Under the pieces are notes generated by a model. It had not been told where the DNA came from and made no database searches. It worked only from the letters and a program-made list of their open reading frames with translations. This document shows, piece by piece, positions 10,320 to 18,963 of a DNA stretch of 64,000 nucleotides (positions within the stretch are counted from its first letter, which is position 1; each line of letters opens with the position of its first letter). Origin of the DNA: Streptomyces termitum (GTDB lineage: Bacteria; Actinomycetota; Actinomycetes; Streptomycetales; Streptomycetaceae); the NCBI RefSeq assembly GCF_014650175.1, contig NZ_BMUL01000013.1, positions 124,001-188,000 of the forward strand. Reading direction: 5' to 3'. A program made the translations under genes and the position numbers.

Positions 10320-11081
10320 ATGACCACGATGGAACAAGAACCCGCACCCCGGCAGCCCGCCGGTCAGTCCCCGGTCCGGCGGCAGCACGGGCCCGGTCCG
10401 GCGGGCGTAGCCGCTGCCCGCTGCGTCTCCCGGCTTCAGCGCGGCTACCGCCAGGACAACCCGGCCGCGGTGGCGGAGCTCGCCCGGCTGCGGCGCGGCG
10501 CCGGGCAGACCGCGCACACGGTGCAGGACCACTGGGGCCTGGGAGGACTGGAGGAACTGGGCGACGCCCTCGCGGAAAGCAGCATGCGCGTACGCCGGGA
10601 ACACGCCGAGGAAGCGGTGTACCTGGCGGTGACGCTCTGGGCCCTGCACCAGCAATCCGTCCGCGACAGCGACATGCACAGAACCGGGGCGACCTTGGGG
10701 GGCGCGGTCCGGACGCTCATCCGGAAGCGGACGGAAGAGAAGCCCGGCTCCGACGACGCGGAGAACGAACCGCTGCGCAAGCGGCTCGTCCGGGTCGGTA
10801 CCGCCGATTCCATCGCGTCGGTGGCCGTCCGGCTGCGGGAGATCGTGCTGTTGCTGCGCGGAGGGCAGGTGCCGCTCGACTACGGGCGCCTGGCCGATCA
10901 GCTCTGCCGCTGGCAGACGCCGTCGGAACGCGCGGCAGTGCGGCGCGAGTGGGGCCGGGAGTTCCACCTCGCCGCCCCCCGCCGCGGAAGCACAGCGCGG
11001 AACGGGGGCGACGGGAGCGACGCGATCGACCCGTCCCTGAGCTCCGGCAGCACGGACGACGACTACGGCCCGGGGGACTGA
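10320..11081 (+). CDS. cse2: Cascade small subunit Cse2 (CasB)
   Basis: The 253-residue, helix-rich, Arg-rich protein sits between the fused cse1 and cas7e, the fixed place of Cse2. Two Cse2 copies per Cascade bind the displaced strand and stabilise the R-loop. Typical family features visible are the early R-L-Q-R-G-Y, the GQTAHTVQDHWGL region, and the LRLREIVLLLRGGQVPLDYGRLADQL helix pair near the C-terminus. The ATG at 10320 is preceded by GGAG 8 nt upstream; an upstream extension to 10236 would overlap cas3-cse1 and lacks a site. The N-terminal 30 residues and the C-terminal 35 are low complexity and longer than in E. coli CasB. Confidence 0.9.
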   Translation: MTTMEQEPAPRQPAGQSPVRRQHGPGPAGVAAARCVSRLQRGYRQDNPAAVAELARLRRGAGQTAHTVQDHWGLGGLEELGDALAESSMRVRREHAEEAVYLAVTLWALHQQSVRDSDMHRTGATLGGAVRTLIRKRTEEKPGSDDAENEPLRKRLVRVGTADSIASVAVRLREIVLLLRGGQVPLDYGRLADQLCRWQTPSERAAVRREWGREFHLAAPRRGSTARNGGDGSDAIDPSLSSGSTDDDYGPGD

Positions 11082-11159
11082 TCACCCCGTGTCCCTGCCG
11101 TCCCCTTCCCTCTCCCCTTGTCCTTTCCTTCGTCGAGCACACAGAGGAACCGAGCGTTC

Positions 11160-12386
11160 ATGAACCGGACCATCATCGACATCCACGTTCTCCAGACCGT
11201 CCCTCCGAGCAACCTCAACCGGGACGACACCGGTACGCCGAAGTCGGCCGTCTACGGCGGCAGGCGCCGGGCCCGGGTCTCCAGCCAGGCATGGAAGCGT
11301 GCCACCCGCACGGCCTTCTCCGAACTGCTCGACCCCTCCGAGCTGGGGGTCCGGACGAAGCGGGTGGTCGAGGTACTGGCGGAGAGGATTTCCGTCCTGG
11401 ACACGTCGCTCTCCCCGGCAGCGGCCGAGGAGTTGGCCGCGGAGACCCTGGCGACCGCGACGGGAGTGAAGCTCGCGGTCCCCAAGCGAAGGAAGGGCGG
11501 AGGCGGAGATGAGGCCGAATCCGCCCCGGAATCGACCTATCTGATGTTCCTGAGCAGCCGTCAGTTCGACGCGCTGGCCGCTCTCGCCGTCGAAGGCGCG
11601 GCGGACGGCGATCTCAAGACGCTCAAGGAGTTCTTCAGGACCAGGGAGAACAAGGCACGCGCCCGCCGGTCGGTGGACACCGGGCACTCGGTGGACATCG
11701 CCCTCTTCGGCCGTATGGTGGCGGACTCGACCGATCTCAACGTCGACGCGGCAGCCCAGGTGGCCCATGCCCTGAGTGTGCACGCGGTCGAGGTCGAGTC
11801 GGACTACTTCACGGCCGTCGACGATAAGAACACGGACGCCGAGACGGGCGCCGGCATGATCGGCACCGTCGACTTCAACTCGTCGACCCTCTACCGCTAC
11901 GCGGCGGTCGACGCCAACCAGCTCCAGGAGAACCTGGGTGGTCTGAGCGAGGACCGGACACCGTCCGCGGACCCCACCAGGCGGGCCGTGGAGGCCTTCA
12001 TCGAAGGATTCATCACCTCGCTCCCCACCGGGAAGATCAACACCTTCGGCCATCACACGTTGCCCGCGGCGGTGATCGTCAAGCTCCGTACCCGGCGCCC
12101 GATCAGTTTCGTCGGGGCCTTCGAGGAGCCCGTGGAGACGGCTGAGGAGGGCGGCTTCCTGCGCCGGAGCTGCGAACGGCTCGCCACGTACGTACCCGAG
12201 CTGGAGAAGGCGTTCGGGCTCACGGACAAGGGAGGGACCTGGGTGCTGCGGGTCGGTCAGGACACCGAAGCTCTCTCCTCCCTGGGCGAAGAGCTGGCTC
12301 TTTCCGAACTGGTGACGGCCGTGGGAGCGGCGGTGGCCGCCCGGCTGAAGGCCGGGGAGAGCACCCAGCCGGAGACCGGAGCATGA
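11160..12386 (+). CDS. cas7e: Cascade backbone subunit Cas7e (Cse4/CasC)
   Basis: The 408-residue protein forms the helical backbone, six copies holding the crRNA spacer. The start MNRTIIDIHVLQTVPPSNLNRDDTGTPKSAVYGG is the characteristic Cse4 opening, followed by RVSSQAWKRATR, the CasC/Cse4 signature. GMIGTVDFNSSTLYRYA and a C-terminal region rich in short strands also fit. It is about 45 residues longer than E. coli Cas7, partly through a charged insert near KRRKGGGGDEAES. The ATG at 11160 lies 78 nt after cse2, with AGAGGAAC upstream. Its last codons overlap cas5e by 4 nt (ATGA), so the two are translationally coupled. Confidence 0.95.
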   Translation: MNRTIIDIHVLQTVPPSNLNRDDTGTPKSAVYGGRRRARVSSQAWKRATRTAFSELLDPSELGVRTKRVVEVLAERISVLDTSLSPAAAEELAAETLATATGVKLAVPKRRKGGGGDEAESAPESTYLMFLSSRQFDALAALAVEGAADGDLKTLKEFFRTRENKARARRSVDTGHSVDIALFGRMVADSTDLNVDAAAQVAHALSVHAVEVESDYFTAVDDKNTDAETGAGMIGTVDFNSSTLYRYAAVDANQLQENLGGLSEDRTPSADPTRRAVEAFIEGFITSLPTGKINTFGHHTLPAAVIVKLRTRRPISFVGAFEEPVETAEEGGFLRRSCERLATYVPELEKAFGLTDKGGTWVLRVGQDTEALSSLGEELALSELVTAVGAAVAARLKAGESTQPETGA

Positions 12387-13117
12387 GCGTGCTGCTGCTG
12401 CGGCTCGCGGGGCCCCTCCAGGCCTGGGGTTCGGCGGCCCGCTTCACCCGCCGCACCACCGAGAACGCACCCACCAAGAGCGGCGTCCTCGGGCTCCTGG
12501 CCGGTGCCCAGGGGCGTTCCCGGGAGGCGGATCCTTCCGATCTCGCCGCGCTGGAGTTCGGTGTACGGATCGATCAGCCCGGCAGCCGGATGCGTGACTT
12601 CCAGACCGCGCACCACGCCGACTCGGGCAAGTCCATGCCGCTCTCCGAACGCTTCTACCTCGCGGACGCGGTCTTCGTCGCGGGCGTCGCGGGCGAGCCC
12701 GGACTCATCCGGGCGCTGTACGAGGCGCTGCTGGACCCGGTCTTCCTGCCCTACCTCGGCCGGCGCTCCTGCCCTCCGGCACAGCCGATTCCGATGTCGG
12801 AGCCGCTGGAGACGAGCCTCAAGGACGCGTTGGAGAGAGCGGAATGGCAGGCGTCGAGGTGGTACCGGAATCAGTTCTCCGGCGACAGGCGCCCGGAGAG
12901 GGTTCCGGGCACCGGGCCGGAGCCGCTGGAGGTTCTGCTCGACTGTCCGGCCGGAGAGACCCCGGACGTCACGCTCCGTGACCTTCCGCTGAGTTTTGAT
13001 TCCCGCCACCGGCGCTACGGACTGCGCGGTGTGCGCTGGGGCGAGCCGGTGCCCGTACGGCCACCGGCCCACGATCCGACCGAGGGGCTTTCGCCCGCAG
13101 CACCGAGGACCACCTGA
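12383..13117 (+). CDS. cas5e: Cascade subunit Cas5e (CasD)
   Basis: The 244-residue protein caps the 5' handle of the crRNA and anchors Cse1. The N-terminus, LLLRLAGPLQAWGSAARFTRRTTENAPTKSG, is the Cas5 hallmark (L-x-L-x-G-P-x-Q-x-W-G, then P-T-K-S). The GLLAGAQGRSR and KSMPLSERFYLADAVFV segments also follow the I-E CasD pattern. The start overlaps the cas7e stop (ATGA) and the stop overlaps the cas6e start (TGATG), giving a tightly coupled trio. Confidence 0.95.
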   Translation: MSVLLLRLAGPLQAWGSAARFTRRTTENAPTKSGVLGLLAGAQGRSREADPSDLAALEFGVRIDQPGSRMRDFQTAHHADSGKSMPLSERFYLADAVFVAGVAGEPGLIRALYEALLDPVFLPYLGRRSCPPAQPIPMSEPLETSLKDALERAEWQASRWYRNQFSGDRRPERVPGTGPEPLEVLLDCPAGETPDVTLRDLPLSFDSRHRRYGLRGVRWGEPVPVRPPAHDPTEGLSPAAPRTT

Positions 13118-13833
13118 TGTATCTGACCCGCTTCCGCGTCAACACCGCCCGATCCGATGCCCGGCGACTCCTCGGCTCACCGCATCTCCTGCACGGCGCG
13201 GTGAACATGTCCTTCCCGGTGCCTCCGCCGCGGGACGGATCGGGCCCCCGGGTGCTCTGGCGAGTGGACCACGACACCCCCACCGAGACCCGGCTGTTCA
13301 TCGCCAGTCCCACCCGCCCCGACCTGACCCATCTGGTCGAGCAGGCGGGCTGGCCCGCCGCCGGTGAACCCGGCTGGACCACTTTCGAGTACGGGCCGTT
13401 CCTCGACGCACTCGCCGAGGGGGACACCTGGGGCTTCCGGCTCACGGCGAACCCCGTGCACAACATCCATCACCAGCACAGCGCCGAGGGCGAGGAGACG
13501 AAGCGAGCCGCGCACCGGACTCCACGGCATCAGACGCGCTGGCTCATCGAACGCCAGGAGCGGGCGGGGTTCGAGGTGGTGCGGAAGCCGGTGGAACGGC
13601 AACTCGTGGAACGGGGTGACGAACACGAATTGATCGTCCGCGATCAGCGCGCCCTCCAGTTCCGCAGGTCTCCCGCCAGGTCCGGCCGTGACGACGTACG
13701 CATCACCAGGGCCACCTTCGACGGCCGGCTGCGCGTCACGGACCCGGACGTCTTCCGCCGCACACTCACCCACGGCCTGGGCAAGGCCAAGGCGTACGGC
13801 TGCGGTCTCATGACGCTCGCCCCGGTGCGGTGA
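13117..13833 (+). CDS. cas6e: CRISPR RNA endonuclease Cas6e (CasE)
   Basis: The 238-residue ferredoxin-like endonuclease cuts the repeat hairpin of pre-crRNA and keeps the 3' stem in Cascade. It begins MYLTRFRVNTARSDARRLLGSPHLLHGAVNMSFP. The conserved H-G-A-V segment holds the family's catalytic histidine. The end has the Gly-rich RNA-binding loop, GLGKAKAYGCGLMTLAPV. Its substrate would be the array repeat with the CCCCGCG-CA-CGCGGGG stem. The start overlaps the cas5e stop, and cas1 follows 3 nt after the stop. Confidence 0.95.
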   Translation: MYLTRFRVNTARSDARRLLGSPHLLHGAVNMSFPVPPPRDGSGPRVLWRVDHDTPTETRLFIASPTRPDLTHLVEQAGWPAAGEPGWTTFEYGPFLDALAEGDTWGFRLTANPVHNIHHQHSAEGEETKRAAHRTPRHQTRWLIERQERAGFEVVRKPVERQLVERGDEHELIVRDQRALQFRRSPARSGRDDVRITRATFDGRLRVTDPDVFRRTLTHGLGKAKAYGCGLMTLAPVR

Positions 13834-13836
13834 ACG

Positions 13837-14787
13837 ATGGGCACCATCGGCCGGCGGGGAGCCTCCTCGCCACGCGAACTCGCCAGGATCGGTGACCGCA
13901 TCTCATTCGTCTATCTGGAACGGTGCACCGTGCACCGGGAGTCCAACGCCATCACGGCGGAGGACGCCGACGGGGTGACGCATATCCCGTCCGCCACCAT
14001 CGGCACCCTGCTCCTCGGGCCGGGAACGCGCATCACCCATCAGGCCATGTCCGTCCTCGGCGATTCCGGCGCCGGCGTGGCCTGGGTCGGCGAGCACGGG
14101 GTGCGCTACTACGCGGGCGGCCGGGCCCTCACCCGCTCCTCCGGCCTGGTCGAAGCACAGGCCACGGCCTGGGCCAACCGGCGGACACGGCTGGACGTGG
14201 CGCGGGCCATGTACCGGCTCCGGTTCCCCGACCAGGACCCGGCAGGCCGCACCCGCCAGGAACTCCTCAGCATGGAGGGAGGGCGCGTCAAGGCCCGTTA
14301 CCGCGAGGAATCGGTCCGTACCGGCGTGCCCTGGGTCCGCCGGGAGTTCCACCGCGACGACTTCTCCGCGGGCGACGCCCCCAACCAGGGCATCACCGCG
14401 GCGGCCCAGTGCATGTACGGCATCGCCCACGCCGTCGTCGCGGCGCTCGGCTGCTCACCTGGTCTCGGTTTCGTCCATTCCGGACACGAGCGCTCGTTCG
14501 TGCTGGACGTGGCCGACTTCTACCGGACCGAGATCGCCATCCCGGCCGCCTTCGACGCGGCCGTCGAAGGCGAGGAGGATGTCGCGGCCCGCACGCGACG
14601 GCTGCTCCGCGACCGCATCAACGAGACGCGCCTGCTGGACCGTTGTGTCCGGGACATCAAGGACCTCCTCGGATTCGACGGCACCCGCGACACGGGCGAT
14701 GAGGCCGAGGACCGTGTCACCCTCCAGTCCGACGGGGACGTACATGTCCAAGGCGGCCGCAACTACGGCAATGAGATCATCTGGTGA
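13837..14787 (+). CDS. cas1: CRISPR integrase Cas1e
   Basis: The 316-residue protein is the metal-dependent integrase that, with Cas2, adds new spacers at the leader end. I-E features are clear: RISFVYLERCTVHRESNAI, GTLLLGPGTRITHQA, SGAGVAWVGEHGVRYYA, and the catalytic triad in AAQCMYGIAHAVV (E/Q region), GFVHSGHERSFVLDVADFYR (H and D). It starts with ATG 3 nt after cas6e, without a strong ribosome-binding site, so translation is probably coupled. The stop overlaps the cas2 GTG by 4 nt. All expected motifs are intact, consistent with an array capable of growth. Confidence 0.95.
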   Translation: MGTIGRRGASSPRELARIGDRISFVYLERCTVHRESNAITAEDADGVTHIPSATIGTLLLGPGTRITHQAMSVLGDSGAGVAWVGEHGVRYYAGGRALTRSSGLVEAQATAWANRRTRLDVARAMYRLRFPDQDPAGRTRQELLSMEGGRVKARYREESVRTGVPWVRREFHRDDFSAGDAPNQGITAAAQCMYGIAHAVVAALGCSPGLGFVHSGHERSFVLDVADFYRTEIAIPAAFDAAVEGEEDVAARTRRLLRDRINETRLLDRCVRDIKDLLGFDGTRDTGDEAEDRVTLQSDGDVHVQGGRNYGNEIIW

Positions 14788-15146
14788 CCGTCATCGTTCT
14801 CACCAACTGCCCGGTCGGCCTGAGAGGGTTTCTCACCCGCTGGCTTCTGGAGATCTCTCCGGGAGTCTTCCTCGGCTCTCCCTCGGCCCGCATCCGCGAG
14901 GCGCTCTGGAACGAGGTCCGTCAATACGCCGACCAAGGCCGTGCTCTGCTCGCCTATCAGACGAACAACGAGCAGGGCTACACCTTCGAAACCCACGATC
15001 ACGCGTGGCACCCCACCGACCACGAGGGGCTGACACTGATCCGCCGCCCGAACCCCGCCTCGGGCCGCCCGGCGCAGCGAACGCCTGCGGTTCCCCAGCA
15101 GGGGTGGAGCAAGGCGTCCAAGCGCCGCAGATTCGGCGGCAGATAG
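14784..15146 (+). CDS. cas2: CRISPR adaptation protein Cas2e
   Basis: The 120-residue product opens MTVIVLTNCPVGLRGFLTRWLLEISPGVFLG, the I-E Cas2 signature (CasF/ygbF type). It continues with SARIREALWNEV and QGYTFETHDHAWHPTDHEGLTLIRR. It dimerises and bridges two Cas1 dimers in the spacer-acquisition complex. A basic tail (WSKASKRRRFGGR) extends past the usual 95-100 residues. The GTG start overlaps the cas1 stop (GTGA). It is the last gene of the operon and the array leader begins directly after it. Confidence 0.94.
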   Translation: MTVIVLTNCPVGLRGFLTRWLLEISPGVFLGSPSARIREALWNEVRQYADQGRALLAYQTNNEQGYTFETHDHAWHPTDHEGLTLIRRPNPASGRPAQRTPAVPQQGWSKASKRRRFGGR

Positions 15147-15302
15147 GAGACGGCACCCTTGGGGAGGTCCGGAGCGGCAGGCATGGGCATGCAGAATAGA
15201 GGTTCATCGAAATCCGCTATGCGAGATAAATGCTCAATGTCGCAATCCTGGGAAGTAAGCAAAAACAGGCACCTGACCGGATAAAGCCGCTGGTCAGCTC
15301 CT
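15147..15302 (+). promoter_or_regulatory. CRISPR leader
   Basis: The stretch between cas2 and the first repeat is clearly richer in A and T than its surroundings, notably 15190-15290 (for example GAGATAAATGCTCAATG and GTAAGCAAAAACAGG). The last 30 nt contain CTGACC and GGTCAG arms (15273-15278 and 15292-15297), a small inverted repeat abutting repeat 1. It should hold the array promoter and the Cas1-Cas2 docking site. Decayed repeats are at the other end, which confirms polarity. Confidence 0.8.
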
Positions 15303-18198
15303 GTGATCCCCGCGCACGCGGGGTTGGACCCATGGAGGCGGCGAGCGCGTCGGTCGTGCGGATGTGATCCCCGCGCACGCGGGGTTGGACCCTTCGCAGA
15401 CAGGGTGAGGACCTGGGCCGAGCCGTGATCCCCGCGCACGCGGGGTTGGACCCGACTACGCCGGCCGCATCGACGCGGCGCACAAGTGATCCCCGCGCAC
15501 GCGGGGTTGGACCCGGCGGCGTACGAGCCGGCGAATCCGATCCCGGGTGATCCCCGCGCACGCGGGGTTGGACCCGGGGGATGGAAGGGCCCCGTGCTGG
15601 GGGTCGTGTGATCCCCGCGCACGCGGGGTTGGACCCTCCACGCCCTCGACATCGCGTCCGGTCAGAGGGTGATCCCCGCGCACGCGGGGTTGGACCCCGC
15701 TGATGCTGCCGCTGGAGGCGATCGAGCTGGTGATCCCCGCGCACGCGGGGTTGGACCCTCCGCTTCCCGCAGTTTCACGGGATTCGGTTCGTGATCCCCG
15801 CGCACGCGGGGTTGGACCCGCCGCTGCGGCGCCTGGCGGACACCGCCGGTCGTGATCCCCGCGCACGCGGGGTTGGACCCTGCACGCGTTCATGGCGGCC
15901 GCCGGCTTCCAGGTGATCCCCGCGCACGCGGGGTTGGACCCCGGTTCCAGGTGGCGGCCGGCGGTGATGCTCGGTGATCCCCGCGCACGCGGGGTTGGAC
16001 CCGACTCGCCTACACCCTCGCCGCGCCCGTGCTGGTGATCCCCGCGCACGCGGGGTTGGACCCTGGCCAAAGGCCATGTGGTGTCGAAAGACGGCGTGAT
16101 CCCCGCGCACGCGGGGTTGGACCCCTGTACGAGTCCGCCGGGGCGCCGCCCTTGGAGTGATCCCCGCGCACGCGGGGTTGGACCCTGCTGATCGACGACG
16201 CCAAGCAGGCCGTCGCCGTGATCCCCGCGCACGCGGGGTTGGACCCTTCATCAACGCGGAGAAGTCCGGGGACGGGGGGTGATCCCCGCGCACGCGGGGT
16301 TGGACCCGCTCTCCTGCGCGTCGACGGCGAGCAGCCGTTGTGATCCCCGCGCACGCGGGGTTGGACCCGCGTACTTCGACAGGTTGCCCTCGCCTCGCTG
16401 GTGATCCCCGCGCACGCGGGGTTGGACCCGTCGGCGGCCGCCTGGTCGTCATCTCCAAGCCGTGATCCCCGCGCACGCGGGGTTGGACCCGAGGCCGCCG
16501 GGGCGCCGACCCTGAACACGCTGTGATCCCCGCGCACGCGGGGTTGGACCCATCCGCTGGGTCCTGGTCGCGTCCGGCGCGATGTGATCCCCGCGCACGC
16601 GGGGTTGGACCCTGGATCGACACCTTCCTCGCCGCGCTCACCACGTGATCCCCGCGCACGCGGGGTTGGACCCGACCAGCTCGTCAAGCGGAAGATGGGC
16701 GGCGAGTGATCCCCGCGCACGCGGGGTTGGACCCTCCTACTTCGACGCGCACCCCCAGTACGTCCTGTGATCCCCGCGCACGCGGGGTTGGACCCGGATC
16801 TCGGTGAACCTCCCGCACGCCCTCGGTGTGATCCCCGCGCACGCGGGGTTGGACCCTCCGCCGGCTGGAGGCGCTGCTCGCCGAGGCCGTGATCCCCGCG
16901 CACGCGGGGTTGGACCCAGATAGTCGATCCCGGTGTCCTCCAGGAAGACGTGATCCCCGCGCACGCGGGGTTGGACCCGCGATGCGAGCCTGACCCTTAC
17001 CCAGATCGAGGTGATCCCCGCGCACGCGGGGTTGGACCCGAACCGGAGCCACCGACGGAACTCAGTACGGTGTGATCCCCGCGCACGCGGGGTTGGACCC
17101 CGCGCCTGGGGGGAGTCGAAACGGACGACGGTGTGATCCCCGCGCACGCGGGGTTGGACCCGCCGAGCCGATGGCGAGGACGGGCACGAACGGGTGATCC
17201 CCGCGCACGCGGGGTTGGACCCTCTCTTCTGAAGCCGCTGCTGTGCCACGCTGAGTGATCCCCGCGCACGCGGGGTTGGACCCCCAAGTATGTCGTTACT
17301 CCTGCGCGTTCAGGGGTGATCCCCGCGCACGCGGGGTTGGACCCGACTCCGCCCAGTTCCTGGAGACCCGCAAGCTGTGATCCCCGCGCACGCGGGGTTG
17401 GACCCCACATGCCGCAGACATTCACAGGTCCCTTACAGTGATCCCCGCGCACGCGGGGTTGGACCCGAGCAGACCCGGTGCCCGAGGTGGTACCGGCCGT
17501 GATCCCCGCGCACGCGGGGTTGGACCCGCCTCGGCGTCGGAAACCTCGGGGTGCCAGTGGTGATCCCCGCGCACGCGGGGTTGGACCCGCCTCGGCGCGA
17601 GAGGCGGCCATCCTTCATGCGTGATCCCCGCGCACGCGGGGTTGGACCCTACCGCTCTACACCTTCATCGACGAGGGCGGCGTGATCCCCGCACACGCGG
17701 GGTTGGACCCTACGACGAGGTCGTCGTGACCGAGGCCGGAGGGTGATCCCCGCGCACGCGGGGTTGGACCCGTGTAACGATGAGGGCGTCTCCGGCGTGC
17801 CCGGTGATCCCCGCGCACGCGGGGTTGGACCCGAGATCGACGTCCCCGAGGGCGATGTCGGCGAGTGATCCCCGCGCATGCGGGGTTGGACCCCGTGAGG
17901 CGGCCGACTGGTACGCGCCGACGGCGTGATCCCCGCGCATGCGGGGTTGGACCCCCGGCGCTCGACTCCCGGGTGACCGACACCCTGTGATCCCCGCGCA
18001 TGCGGGGTTGGACCCCGGCCGCCCTCGGCGGACCGGGGCCTCTGGCAGTGGTCCCCACGCACGCGGGGACCACAGGTCGTTGATCGTGTCGTTCGGGAGC
18101 CAGCGGGGTCCAACCCCGCGTACGCGGGGATCACGCCGAGGTTGAAGGGGAGGACGAAAACGCCAGAGGTCCAACCCCGCGTGCGCGGGGTTGGACCC
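15303..18198 (+). CRISPR. Type I-E CRISPR array, 45 regular repeats plus three rearranged terminal repeats
   Basis: A 29-nt repeat starting GTGATCCCCGCGCACG and ending GGGGTTGGACCC recurs every 61 nt from 15303 to 17987 (45 copies, 32-nt spacers). The stem is CCCCGCG-CA-CGCGGGG. All copies inspected up to 17621 agree; the copy at 17682 has G12 to A, and those at 17865, 17926 and 17987 have C15 to T, so decay is confined to the leader-distal end. Three further repeat positions at 18048, 18106 and 18167 keep the 61-nt centre spacing but are hybrid or inverted. In total there are 47 spacers, two of them reversed. The uniform leader-proximal part suggests recent activity. Minus-strand frames here (GPTPRARGS and similar) are translation artefacts. 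Confidence 0.98.
18061..18182 (-). repeat. Inverted two-unit block at the distal end of the array
   Basis: Between the centres of the repeats at 18048 and 18167 the sequence is reversed. The repeat at 18048 has a normal left half (GTGGTCCCC) but a right half GGGGACCAC, which is a reversed left half. The repeat at 18106-18134 is wholly reversed. The one at 18167 has a reversed right half (GGTCCAACCCC) joined to a normal right half (GGGGTTGGACCC), making a 30-nt near-palindrome. Spacers 18074-18105 and 18135-18166 are both exactly 32 nt. Flipping 18061-18182 (122 nt, 2 x 61) restores three ordinary repeats. Confidence 0.85.
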
Positions 18199-18346
18199 AC
18201 GCGCTGCGCCTCCTCTGAGATCTCTTACCGGCGACAAGTGCCGGTGAAGCACGTTCACTCATCCGTGCCGCACGTTTCGAGGTGCTGCGTTAGCGGTTGG
18301 AAAGCTCGGCCAGATGCGCTTCCCTCGCCCCTAAACCATGGTCATT

Positions 18347-18383
18347 ATGGCGTTCTGACGCCATATCGCTGCCAGAACGCCAT
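18347..18383 (+). repeat. Nested inverted repeats in the island's right flank
   Basis: ATGGCGTTCTG (18347-18357) pairs perfectly with CAGAACGCCAT (18373-18383), and its first seven bases also pair with ACGCCAT at 18358-18364, giving two mutually exclusive hairpins. The 230 nt from 18199 to 18428 are otherwise gene-free and relatively AT-rich. Confidence 0.6.
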
Positions 18384-18428
18384 TGCCCCTCGAACCCCAC
18401 CAAAACTACGCGCAGCGGATGTGTGTCT

Positions 18429-18478
18429 CAGTACGTCCTACGGAACCTGATGCCCGGCTGACGCACCGCGTCCGCCGG
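18429..18478 (+). pseudogene. Aconitase 3'-end remnant (right direct repeat of the island)
   Basis: In the aconitase frame this reads QYVLRNLMPG and a TGA, against QYVLRNLIRN and TGA in the intact gene; 43 of 50 nt match 4230-4279. Homology fades abruptly upstream of the CAG codon. The copy has no rest of the gene, so it is a leftover end. Its divergence suggests it came from a different aconitase allele. Confidence 0.75.
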
Positions 18479-18495
18479 ACCGGGGCCCGGCGGAC
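18470..18495 (+). terminator. Terminator-like hairpin after the aconitase remnant
   Basis: GTCCGCCGG and CCGGCGGAC form a 9-bp stem around an 8-nt loop directly after the remnant's stop codon, the position of an aconitase terminator. It differs in sequence from the terminator at 4300. Confidence 0.6.
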
Positions 18496-18794
18496 GCGGG
18501 CCGCGGCGCGGCCCGGTGGTTTTCCGCCGTTCTTTCCGGCCGTCCGGTGGTTTTACGGGTGGAAGGAAGACGGTGCCCGGAAGCGTCGGGTTGCCCCGGT
18601 CGCGGGACTTCCTTCCCGTGGCGTCCGCTTCGCCGGAATGGGGCGGGACCATTCAGCTTGTGAAGGCACTCGGGAAGGGTCCGCCGGCCGGCCGGGGAAG
18701 CTCCCCTTCCGGTGCCTCCGGGGAAAAGCCCGAGGTCTCAACTCGGGAAAGATGGCTGACGAATGCTGCTTTCGATCTTGCTCCCGCCGGGAGA
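18496..18794. other. Gene-free stretch before the sugar transporter
   Basis: No gene is supported. Several short inverted repeats occur (for example around GGACTTCCTTCCCG and CGGGAAGGGTCCG), and the region may belong to a structured 5' leader of the transporter operon, but I do not recognise a riboswitch class. Confidence 0.3.
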
Positions 18795-18810
18795 AGTGGA
18801 CTATACCTGT
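18795..18810. promoter_or_regulatory. Candidate DasR-type (dre) operator
   Basis: AGTGGACTATACCTGT resembles the DasR responsive element core TGGTCTAGACCA with imperfect symmetry. It lies about 155 bp before ngcE. DasR is the GntR regulator of N-acetylglucosamine and chitin uptake in Streptomyces, which suits the transporter downstream. Confidence 0.4.
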
Positions 18811-18963
18811 CGCGTCCAGCCGGTCGGATCCCTCCGCCGGCCCGACGCCCGCACGACCCAGCTGCAAATGACCGCGGTGGCGGAGCCCTTCGTTCGTTGA
18901 CGAGACGAAGTTACGGGCGACCGGTACACCGCCTGAGTCCTGAATGAAGGCGAGGACTTGAGC

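Noticed and set aside
17528..17620. Two adjacent spacers that both begin GCCTCGGCG
   Set aside because: Nine shared bases in GC-rich DNA is weak; could be primed acquisition but not distinguishable from chance.
15303..18198. Self-targeting spacers against genes in this window
   Set aside because: By eye no spacer matches the coding regions shown; a proper search is needed to exclude the rest of the genome.
15217..18258. Long minus-strand frames across the array with repeats such as RVQPRVRGDH, GPTPRARGS and GSNPACAGIT
   Set aside because: They are conceptual translations of the 29-nt CRISPR repeat in three phases; the 61-nt period shifts the phase each unit. This is a common misannotation.
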